DNA of 5,342 nt, taken from contig JAPYSD010000289.1 of assembly GCA_029936705.1 (NCBI GenBank), forward strand, positions 1 to 5,342. Direction: 5' to 3'. Made by a program: the position numbers and the translations under genes. Source of the stretch: Croceicoccus sp. (GTDB taxonomy: Bacteria > Pseudomonadota > Alphaproteobacteria > Sphingomonadales > Sphingomonadaceae). A model generated the notes under the pieces. The model ran no database searches, was not told the DNA's origin, and saw only the letters and a program-made list of their open reading frames with translations. Below are positions 1 to 5,110 of this stretch, one piece after another (positions within the stretch are counted from its first letter, which is position 1; each line of letters opens with the position of its first letter).

Positions 1-1225
1 GTTCATGCCTGGCGGTACCGGCATGGGTGCCGGCACGGGCTGGACCGTCTATGCCCCGCTCTCGACCACCGGTTCGCCCGGTCCCGCGGTGGACTTCGGC
101 ATTTTCGCGCTCCACCTCGCGGGTGCGGGTTCGATCATGGGCGCGATCAACTTCATCACCACGATCTTCAACATGCGCGCTCCTGGCATGAGCCTGCACA
201 AGATGCCGCTGTTCGTGTGGTCGGTGCTGGTCACGGCGTTCCTGCTGCTGCTCGCGCTTCCCGTGCTGGCCGCGGCGATCACGATGCTGCTGACCGATCG
301 CAACTTCAACACCACCTTCTTCACCCCGCAGGGTGGCGGTGACCCGATCCTGTACCAGCACTTGTTCTGGTTCTTCGGTCACCCCGAGGTGTACATCATG
401 ATCCTGCCGGGCTTCGGCATCATCTCGCAGATCATCTCGACCTTCAGCCGCAAGCCGGTCTTCGGCTACCTCGGCATGGCCTATGCCATGGTCGCGATCG
501 GCGTCGTCGGCTTCATCGTGTGGGCGCACCACATGTACACCGTCGGCCTGTCGGTGAACGAGAAGATGTACTTCACGGCGGCCACCATGGTGATCGCGGT
601 GCCGACCGGCGTGAAGATCTTCAGCTGGATCGCGACGATGTGGGGCGGCTCGCTTCGCTTCGCCTCGCCGATGTGGTGGGCGCTGGGCTTCATCTTCCTG
701 TTCACCGTAGGCGGCGTGACCGGCGTGGTGCTTGCCAATGGCGGCATCGACGACAACCTGCACGACAGCTACTTCGTCGTGGCCCACTTCCACTACGTGC
801 TGTCGCTGGGTGCCGTGACCGCGATGTTCGCCGGCTGGTACTACTGGTTCCCCAAGATGTTCGGCGTGTGGCACTCCGAATTCCTGGCGAAGCTGCAGTT
901 CGCGGTGTTCTTCGTCGGCGTGAACACGTTGTTCTTCCCGATGCACTTCCTGGGCATGAACGGCATGCCGCGGCGCTATCCTGACTACACCCCGGCTTTC
1001 GAGCTGTGGAACTGGGTCGCGACCAAGGGTTACGAGATCATGGCCGTCAGCATCGTGATCTTCTTCGCCAACATCCTGTACTCGATCATCGTGCGGAAGA
1101 AGGCGGAAGGTAACTACTGGGGCGAAGGCGCCACGACGCTGGAATGGACGCTGTCGTCGCCGCCGCCGTTCCACCAGTTCGAGACGCTGCCGCTGATCGA
1201 CGACAAGGCCGGCCGCGTTCACTGA
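1..1225 (+). CDS. ctaD: Cytochrome c oxidase subunit I, aa3 type (5'-truncated)
   Basis: Catalytic subunit of the proton-pumping heme-copper oxidase; it reduces O2 to water in the inner membrane. The gene enters already open (first full codon TTC at 2). Counting from the Met at position 5, the 406 residues hold every expected centre. CuB ligands are H126 (in HPEVY) and H175/H176 (in WAHHMYTVG). Y130 is the residue that cross-links to H126. E128 is the D-channel glutamate and K204 (TGVKIFSW) the K-channel lysine. H261 and H263 (AHFHYVLS) bind heme a3 and heme a. All lie a constant 150 residues below Paracoccus denitrificans numbering, so about 150 residues are missing upstream and there are no indels between these sites. 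E128 marks an A1-type oxidase. About nine membrane spans remain. The C-terminus (EWTLSSPPPFHQFETLP) is typical and the stop is TGA. The D-channel entrance lies outside the window. ctaC (subunit II) is probably upstream, by inference. Family assignment is certain. Confidence 0.98.
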   Translation, partial: FMPGGTGMGAGTGWTVYAPLSTTGSPGPAVDFGIFALHLAGAGSIMGAINFITTIFNMRAPGMSLHKMPLFVWSVLVTAFLLLLALPVLAAAITMLLTDRNFNTTFFTPQGGGDPILYQHLFWFFGHPEVYIMILPGFGIISQIISTFSRKPVFGYLGMAYAMVAIGVVGFIVWAHHMYTVGLSVNEKMYFTAATMVIAVPTGVKIFSWIATMWGGSLRFASPMWWALGFIFLFTVGGVTGVVLANGGIDDNLHDSYFVVAHFHYVLSLGAVTAMFAGWYYWFPKMFGVWHSEFLAKLQFAVFFVGVNTLFFPMHFLGMNGMPRRYPDYTPAFELWNWVATKGYEIMAVSIVIFFANILYSIIVRKKAEGNYWGEGATTLEWTLSSPPPFHQFETLPLIDDKAGRVH

Positions 1226-1277
1226 GCGGGGCAGGCTGTCGGGGTGCGCGGGTAGAATGCGGACCCGATAAGACAAC

Positions 1278-1317
1278 GGGGGGCGTCGATGGGGTTTCGG
1301 CTCCGTCACGCTCCCCC
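1278..1317 (+). terminator. Strong bulged hairpin after ctaD, terminator-like
   Basis: G1278-G1282 pair with C1313-C1317. G1283-T1286 pair with A1308-C1311, with T1312 bulged. G1288-G1294 pair with C1301-C1307, with C1287 bulged and two G-T wobbles. T1295 and G1300 can close a TTCG tetraloop. That makes 16 to 17 pairs with only two single-base bulges. The following TTTCGTTC (1318-1325) is T-rich but not a clean T-run, so this may be a partial terminator, or a 3'-end stabiliser or processing site for the ctaD message. No convincing promoter separates it from ctaB, which suggests that readthrough feeds ctaB. The pairing is read from the sequence; the function is inferred. Confidence 0.5.
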
Positions 1318-1336
1318 TTTCGTTCAAGGTAAAGCT

Positions 1337-1350
1337 GGCCGCTTCCGGCC
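1337..1350 (+). promoter_or_regulatory. Small GC hairpin abutting the ctaB ribosome binding site
   Basis: GGCCG (1337-1341) and CGGCC (1346-1350) form a perfect 5-bp stem with a CTTC loop. It ends one base before the GAGG ribosome binding site of ctaB. It could modulate ribosome access or simply keep the site open by confining nearby G/C bases. The structure is direct; the role is a guess. Confidence 0.35.
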
Positions 1351-1351
1351 C

Positions 1352-1355
1352 GAGG
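1352..1355 (+). promoter_or_regulatory. Ribosome binding site of ctaB
   Basis: GAGG lies 6 bases before the ATG at 1362. This spacing favours that start over the in-frame ATGs at 1371 and 1392, which have no comparable purine-rich site at the right distance. Confidence 0.65.
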
Positions 1356-1361
1356 ATTATT

Positions 1362-2303
1362 ATGGCGAGCATGAGCCCAGCCGAAGACACCATGACGCAG
1401 GCGGTCGCGCTACCCGCGGACTGGCGCGATTTCATCGCGCTGACCAAGCCGCGCGTGATGAGCCTCGTCGTGTTCACGGCGGTGTGCGGTCTGCTGGCCG
1501 CTCCCGGATCGATCCACCCGATCATCGGCTTCACTGCTATCCTGTGCATCGCGCTGGGCGCAGGCGGCGCGGCTGCCCTGAACCAGTGGTACGAAGCCGA
1601 CATCGATGCCGTGATGAAGCGTACGGCCAAGCGCCCGATCCCCGCAGGCCGCATGGACCGCGACACCGCGCGCGATTTCGCGGTGGCACTGTCAGCCGGT
1701 TCGGTCGTGGTGATGGGGCTGGGCGTGGGCTGGCTCGCCGCTGCCCTGCTGGCAGTCTCGATCTTCTATTATGCCGTCGTCTACACGATGTGGCTCAAGC
1801 CGCGCACGCCGCAGAATATCGTGGTGGGCGGCGGGGCAGGCGCGTTCCCGCCGCTGATCGGCTGGGTGGCCGTGACCGGCGACGTCACGCTGATGCCGAT
1901 CCTGCTGTTCGCGATCATCTTCATGTGGACCCCGCCGCATTTTTGGGCGCTCGCACTGTTTGTTAAGACCGACTATGCGCGCGTCGGCATCCCGATGATG
2001 CCGGTCGTCGCGGGTGAGGTGTCGACCCGCCGCCAGATCCTAGCCTACGCGGTCCTGCTGGCGCCGATCGCGCTGGCACCGTTCTTCGTGGGCGGGGCAG
2101 GGCTGGTCTATGCGGTCTCAGCCGCGGCGCTGTCCGCGCTGTTCATCGCCTTGTCGATCCCCGTCGGTCTGCGCCGCGCGCGGCCCGACGACGACATGAA
2201 GCCCGAAAAGCGCCTGTTCGGCTATTCGATCCTCTATCTATTCATCCTGTTCGCCGCCCTGGTCGCCGACCGGCTGCTGGCCCAGGCGGGGGTGATCTCG
2301 TGA
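1362..2303 (+). CDS. ctaB: Protoheme IX farnesyltransferase (heme O synthase)
   Basis: Polytopic UbiA-family prenyltransferase that adds a farnesyl group from farnesyl diphosphate to heme b, giving heme O, which is later oxidised to heme a for subunit I. The 313 residues match the usual length. The prenyl-diphosphate/Mg2+ region is N74-x3-E78-x3-D82 followed by MKRTAKRPIPAGR (85-97). The first acidic position is Glu, whereas E. coli CyoE has Asp there, a conservative change. Other family marks are LTKPR (27-31), YTMWLKPRTPQNIVVGG (141-157) and FMWTPPHFWALAL (187-199). About nine membrane helices are expected, with a charged loop near 271-284 before the last one. The start at 1362 is chosen for its GAGG site. 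The last codon overlaps the next gene's GTG start (GTGA at 2300), which suggests translational coupling. It sits downstream of ctaD across a structured gap and upstream of two other assembly genes. Family assignment is very secure. Confidence 0.97.
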   Translation: MASMSPAEDTMTQAVALPADWRDFIALTKPRVMSLVVFTAVCGLLAAPGSIHPIIGFTAILCIALGAGGAAALNQWYEADIDAVMKRTAKRPIPAGRMDRDTARDFAVALSAGSVVVMGLGVGWLAAALLAVSIFYYAVVYTMWLKPRTPQNIVVGGGAGAFPPLIGWVAVTGDVTLMPILLFAIIFMWTPPHFWALALFVKTDYARVGIPMMPVVAGEVSTRRQILAYAVLLAPIALAPFFVGGAGLVYAVSAAALSALFIALSIPVGLRRARPDDDMKPEKRLFGYSILYLFILFAALVADRLLAQAGVIS

Positions 2304-2452
2304 CCGATACCGAAACCGATCGCGAAAAGCTGACCCGCGAGGTTCGCGCCCGGCAAAAGGCGCGCAATATCGCGCTCGGCCTGTTTCTTGGCGGGCTGGT
2401 GGTGCTTTTCTTCCTCCTCACCGTCGTACGGTTTCCCACAGGCACGCCATGA
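2300..2452 (+). CDS. Small single-span membrane protein, CoxF/COA3-like oxidase assembly candidate
   Basis: A 50-residue protein starting at GTG. Its start overlaps the ctaB stop (GTGA) and its stop overlaps the ctaG start (ATGA). A G-rich GGGGGTGAT (2288-2296) gives a plausible ribosome binding site. Residues 1-22 are hydrophilic and charged (REKLT at 8-12, RARQKAR at 16-22). Residues 24-43 form one membrane helix, and a short tail RFPTGTP follows. Positive charges before the helix predict a cytoplasmic N-terminus and a periplasmic tail. Small proteins in this slot between ctaB and ctaG are common in alphaproteobacteria and are sometimes called CoxF; their role is not firmly known. The pattern R22-N23-I24-x2-G27-L28-x2-G31-x-L33-V34 resembles what I recall of mitochondrial COA3, which stabilises newly made COX1. 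A role in subunit I maturation is therefore inferred. The tight overlaps on both sides argue strongly that it is a real gene; function confidence is low. Confidence 0.85.
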   Translation: MTDTETDREKLTREVRARQKARNIALGLFLGGLVVLFFLLTVVRFPTGTP

Positions 2453-3030
2453 CGCAGGGTATCGCCTCTTCCGCCGACATGCATGACCGGACGCGCGGTT
2501 CGCGCAACACGCGTACCGGGCTGATCTTCCTCGGCGTCGCGTTGGCCATGCTGGCGATGGGCTATGCGGCGGTCCCGCTGTACCGGATCTTCTGCCAGGT
2601 GACCGGTATCGACGGGACGACGCAGCGCGCCAGTACGACGCAGGCTGCGCAGGTCCAGGCCACCGGGCACCGCATCTCGGTTCGATTCGACGGCAATGTC
2701 GCGAACGGCCTGCCATGGTCGTTCCACCCCATGCAGACGACCAGCAACGTCATGATCGGTGAGAAGTCGCTGGCCAAGTTCGAGGCGAAGAACAATTCGG
2801 CGCGGGAAATCACGGGCACCGCCGTTTTCAACGTCAGCCCCGTGCAGGCGGGCAAGTATTTCAACAAGATCGAATGCTTCTGCTTCACCCAGCAGACGCT
2901 GACTCCGGGGCAGGACGTGGAAATGCCGGTGATCTATTACGTGGATCCCGCGATTCTCGACGATCCAGACACGAAGGACATTCAGCAGATCACGCTGAGC
3001 TACAGTTTTTACGAAAGCGATCGGCTCTGA
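2449..3030 (+). CDS. ctaG: Cytochrome c oxidase assembly protein CtaG (Cox11 family)
   Basis: Copper chaperone that delivers Cu(I) to the CuB site of subunit I. It has one N-terminal membrane anchor and a periplasmic immunoglobulin-like domain. In the 193 residues, positions 1-22 are cytoplasmic, about 23-42 are the anchor, and the Cox11 signature YAAVPLYRIFCQVTG (39-53) carries conserved C49. The paired copper cysteines are C143 and C145 in ECFCFTQQTL, followed by the typical PVIYYVDPAI stretch and an ITLSYSFY C-terminus. The length is normal and all three expected cysteines are present. The start overlaps the preceding stop (ATGA), with only a weak AGG (2440-2442) upstream, so translation is probably coupled. 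This is the Cox11-type CtaG of alphaproteobacteria, not the unrelated polytopic CtaG of Bacillus. Identification is secure. Confidence 0.97.
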   Translation: MTQGIASSADMHDRTRGSRNTRTGLIFLGVALAMLAMGYAAVPLYRIFCQVTGIDGTTQRASTTQAAQVQATGHRISVRFDGNVANGLPWSFHPMQTTSNVMIGEKSLAKFEAKNNSAREITGTAVFNVSPVQAGKYFNKIECFCFTQQTLTPGQDVEMPVIYYVDPAILDDPDTKDIQQITLSYSFYESDRL

Positions 3031-3065
3031 CCTTCGGGCGGAAGAACGGGCGCTTATAGGAATTA

Positions 3066-3120
3066 GCGGCGCAAAGCCTCTGGACCATACCGGGTCTGCT
3101 GGCTAAAGCGCGGCGCAAAG
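3066..3120. repeat. 11-bp direct repeat in the ctaG-ctaE gap
   Basis: GCGGCGCAAAG occurs exactly at 3066-3076 and at 3110-3120, with starts 44 bp apart (about four helical turns). An imperfect hairpin lies between the copies: 3075-3078 with 3101-3104, and 3081-3086 with 3093-3098, the latter including two G-T pairs. It could be a protein-binding repeat or a chance match in GC-rich DNA. No function is claimed. Confidence 0.5.
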
Positions 3121-3134
3121 GTTTGGGTTTTGCT

Positions 3135-3154
3135 AGGGGGCGCAGCCGCCCTCT
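3135..3154 (+). promoter_or_regulatory. Hairpin in the ctaE leader
   Basis: Bases 3135-3142 pair with 3147-3154 (8 bp, one G-T wobble) around a CAGC loop. No T-run follows, so it is not a standard intrinsic terminator. It ends 12 bases before the AAGGGAAG ribosome binding site of ctaE (3167-3174), so it may affect messenger stability, processing or translation. The 154-bp gap (3031-3184) holds no convincing gene or consensus promoter. Confidence 0.4.
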
Positions 3155-3184
3155 TACGCGAGCAACAAGGGAAGACACGCGAAA

Positions 3185-4006
3185 ATGGCCGGCACCAAGA
3201 ACCACGACTATCACATTCTGCCGACCGATCCCTGGCCGTTCCTGACGTCGTTCTCGGCGCTGGTGATGACGACGGGTCTCGCGTTCTTCATGCATGAATA
3301 CGCGTTCGGCACCTATCTGCTGATCGCGGGCGTGATCGGCCTGACCATCTCGCTGTTCAGCTGGTTCGGCAATATCATCAAGGAAGCGCGCGCGGGCGAT
3401 CACACGCCCGTCGTCCAGCTTCACCAGCGCTATGGCATGATCCTGTTCATCGCTTCGGAAGTGATGTTCTTCGTCGGCTGGTTCTGGGCTTTCTTCGATT
3501 TCGCGCTGTTCCCCAGCACGATCGCCGAATCGATCGGCGGCGTCTGGCCGCCCGAGAGCATCGAGGCGGTGATGGATCCGTTCGACCTGCCGCTGCTCAA
3601 CACGCTGATCCTGCTCTGCTCGGGCACGACGGTGACCTGGGCGCACCACTCGCTGATCCACGGCGATCGCGAGGGGCTGAAGCAGGGCCTGTGGCTCACC
3701 GTCATCCTGGGCCTGCTGTTCAGCAGCATCCAGGCGTACGAGTACATGCACGCGCCGTTCCCCTTTGGCGAGAACACCTATGGCTCGGTCTTCTACATGG
3801 CGACCGGCTTCCACGGCTTCCACGTGATCGTCGGCACCATCATGCTGATCGTCTGCCTCGTGCGTTCCTACCAGGGTGATTTCACGCCGCGTCAGCACTT
3901 CGGCTTCGAAGCGGCCGCGTGGTACTGGCACTTCGTCGACGTGGTGTGGCTGTTCCTCTTCATCGCCATCTATGTCTGGGGCGGCTGGGGCGCGACCATC
4001 CATTGA
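3185..4006 (+). CDS. ctaE: Cytochrome c oxidase subunit III
   Basis: Third core subunit of the aa3 oxidase. It has no metal centres, binds beside subunit I and supports proton uptake and turnover stability. The 273 residues match the alphaproteobacterial/mitochondrial length with seven predicted membrane helices. Recognisable parts are the N-terminus HDYHILPTDPWPF (7-19), RYGMILFIASEVMFFVGWFW (82-101), DLPLLNTLILLCSGTTVTWA (134-153), FYMATGFHGFHVIVGT (203-218) and the closing AAAWYWHFVDVVWLFLF (243-259). E92 in SEVMFF corresponds to the conserved membrane glutamate that reacts with DCCD in other subunits III. AAGGGAAG at 3167-3174 lies about 10 bases before the ATG. A 154-bp structured gap separates it from ctaG, so it may have its own transcript or processed 5' end. 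The DUF983 gene follows 25 bp later. Identification is certain. Confidence 0.98.
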   Translation: MAGTKNHDYHILPTDPWPFLTSFSALVMTTGLAFFMHEYAFGTYLLIAGVIGLTISLFSWFGNIIKEARAGDHTPVVQLHQRYGMILFIASEVMFFVGWFWAFFDFALFPSTIAESIGGVWPPESIEAVMDPFDLPLLNTLILLCSGTTVTWAHHSLIHGDREGLKQGLWLTVILGLLFSSIQAYEYMHAPFPFGENTYGSVFYMATGFHGFHVIVGTIMLIVCLVRSYQGDFTPRQHFGFEAAAWYWHFVDVVWLFLFIAIYVWGGWGATIH

Positions 4007-4019
4007 TCGCGATTGACGC

Positions 4020-4023
4020 GGAG
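4020..4023 (+). promoter_or_regulatory. Ribosome binding site that decides a TTG start
   Basis: GGAG lies 8 bases before the TTG at 4032. An in-frame TGA at 4014-4016 excludes a longer protein. The only other early candidate, ATG at 4107, has no good purine-rich site, so TTG is preferred. Confidence 0.65.
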
Positions 4024-4031
4024 CATTTGCA

Positions 4032-4469
4032 TTGACCGATCCTGACCGCGGGGAGGCTGGGGAACCGGACTCCTCTGCGGGAGAGGGGCCGGATCTTGGC
4101 GCGGCGATGCGCGGCGCCATTCGCGGCGAGTGCCCGCGTTGTTCGGCCATCACCATGTTCGTCGGTGGTTTTCCGGGCGGGTGGGTTCGCTTCGCCTCAA
4201 GATGCGACAAGTGTGGGCTGAACTATGACCAGTTCAACGTCGGCGACGGACCTGCCGCGTTTCTGACGCTGATCATCGGCACGATCATCACGGGTCTGGC
4301 GATCTGGTTCGACCTTGCCGTGGATCCGCCGTTCTGGGTGCACGTGATCCTGTGGGTCCCGCTGACGATCGTCATGGTGCTGGGCGGTTTGCGAATTGCC
4401 AAGGGGTTGCTGCTGACGATCGAGTATCACCGCGACGCGCGCGAAGCCGGCGGCCGCGACCCCGAGTGA
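4032..4469 (+). CDS. DUF983 family zinc-ribbon membrane protein
   Basis: A 145-residue protein matching DUF983, a family often found in alphaproteobacterial cytochrome oxidase loci and of unproven function. Residues 1-30 are acidic and probably flexible. A CPRC (34-37) and CDKC (58-61) pair forms a zinc-ribbon-like metal site. The family stretch NVGDGPAAF (69-77) follows, then two membrane helices at about 76-96 and 100-120, and a charged tail. A metal-binding head on the cytoplasmic side is inferred. It starts with TTG, supported by GGAG at 4020-4023. Starting at M26 (4107) would still keep all four cysteines. The stop overlaps the SURF1 start (ATGA-type overlap at 4467-4471), so the two are likely co-translated. 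Its position between ctaE and SURF1 suggests a part in oxidase assembly, perhaps metal or heme handling, but nothing in the sequence proves this. Confidence 0.9.
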   Translation: MTDPDRGEAGEPDSSAGEGPDLGAAMRGAIRGECPRCSAITMFVGGFPGGWVRFASRCDKCGLNYDQFNVGDGPAAFLTLIIGTIITGLAIWFDLAVDPPFWVHVILWVPLTIVMVLGGLRIAKGLLLTIEYHRDAREAGGRDPE

Positions 4470-5053
4470 TGATGCGCCGCCTGCCGATTATCCCGACATT
4501 GCTGGTGCTGGCGGCGGTCGCAGTCATGATCGGGCTTGGCGTGTGGCAATTGCAGCGCGCCAGCTGGAAGCACGAGCTGCTGACCCGCTATTCCGATGCA
4601 GCGGAGGACGACACGCCCGTCGCCTGGCCGATATCGCCTGATCTGTACGACGACGTCTATTACCGCCGTTCTTCCTTTACCTGCGCGGAAGTTATCGGCC
4701 GCGACGCCATCGCGGGCCGCAACAGCGCGGGCGAAGCGGGGTGGGTCCAGATCGCCCGCTGCCGCACCGCCGGTGGAAATCCCGCCGCGGTCCAGCTGGG
4801 CTGGACGCAGGATCCCCAACCGGTCGACTGGAACGGGGGCGAGGTGACCGGGCGGATCACCCGTTATGGCGACGGCATCAGGCTGGTCGCCGATCCGCCG
4901 CTCGCAGGACTTGCGGCCAATGCCGCGCCCGATCCGCGCGAACTGCCTGACAACCATATGGCCTATGCGTTTCAGTGGTTCTTTTTCGCGATCACGGCGC
5001 TGGTCATCTATTTTCTTGCGCTGCGCCGCAAGCAGGCGAAACCGATCGACTAG
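4469..5053 (+). CDS. SURF1 family oxidase assembly protein (compact)
   Basis: Membrane protein that helps insert heme a into subunit I. The 194 residues show the family plan of two membrane helices (about 5-25 and 166-186) around a periplasmic domain. Marks are LGVWQLQRASWK (23-34) after the first helix and DNHMAYAFQWFFFA (161-174) at the second. H163 sits where bacterial Surf1 proteins carry a histidine implicated in heme a binding. The protein is shorter than many SURF1 proteins (about 230-250 residues), with a reduced middle domain. C72 and C98 both lie in the periplasmic part and could form a disulfide. ATG at 4469 overlaps the DUF983 stop (TGATG) and another ATG follows at 4472; either is possible. 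There is no strong ribosome binding site, so coupling is likely. A longer open frame back to 4352 exists but overlaps DUF983 and has non-family sequence, so I did not use it. Confidence 0.93.
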   Translation: MMRRLPIIPTLLVLAAVAVMIGLGVWQLQRASWKHELLTRYSDAAEDDTPVAWPISPDLYDDVYYRRSSFTCAEVIGRDAIAGRNSAGEAGWVQIARCRTAGGNPAAVQLGWTQDPQPVDWNGGEVTGRITRYGDGIRLVADPPLAGLAANAAPDPRELPDNHMAYAFQWFFFAITALVIYFLALRRKQAKPID

Positions 5054-5072
5054 GGGCGGGCTCTCGACCCGT

Positions 5073-5086
5073 CTTGCCATGGCAAG
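5073..5086. promoter_or_regulatory. Perfect 14-bp palindrome before thrC
   Basis: CTTGCCATGGCAAG is its own reverse complement and lies in the 57-bp gap between SURF1 and thrC. It could be an operator-like dyad or a 5-bp RNA hairpin with a CATG loop. It overlaps another weak hairpin (5055-5060 with 5068-5073) that lacks a proper T-run. The symmetry is direct; any function is inferred. Confidence 0.4.
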
Positions 5087-5110
5087 CCAGCAGGGCTAAC
5101 CGCGCGCCTC

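Noticed and set aside
520..984. 154-residue + strand frame inside ctaD
   Set aside because: It is a frame-shifted shadow of the well-conserved subunit I sequence, very rich in Arg and Asp.
1253..1258. TAGAAT as a -10 box for a ctaB promoter
   Set aside because: No plausible -35 element lies 16-18 bases upstream, and the strong hairpin lies downstream. It also sits at the edge of a small CGGGT/ACCCG stem (1249-1267).
1289..1966. 225-residue + strand frame overlapping ctaB
   Set aside because: It is an out-of-frame reading of ctaB with arginine-rich, low-information sequence. Its ATG also lies inside the hairpin at 1278-1317.
2234..2727. Two minus-strand frames across the ctaB-ctaG joint
   Set aside because: They cover the small gene and the start of ctaG, have arginine- and alanine-rich translations and show no family features. 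The + strand genes explain the region fully.
3054..3059. TTATAG as a -10 box for a ctaE promoter
   Set aside because: The bases at the -35 distance (near 3031-3036, CCTTCG) do not resemble a -35 element. It is too weak to list without start-site data.
2990..4210. Long (406-residue) open frame on the minus strand across ctaE
   Set aside because: It lies opposite ctaE and neighbouring genes. Its translation is rich in Arg, Glu, His and Asp with no recognisable domain, as expected from the antisense of a GC-rich membrane-protein gene.
4352..4468. GTG-initiated 39-residue extension of SURF1
   Set aside because: It would overlap DUF983 by over 100 bases and adds arginine-rich sequence unlike any SURF1 N-terminus. 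The ATG at 4469 gives the normal membrane-anchor start.
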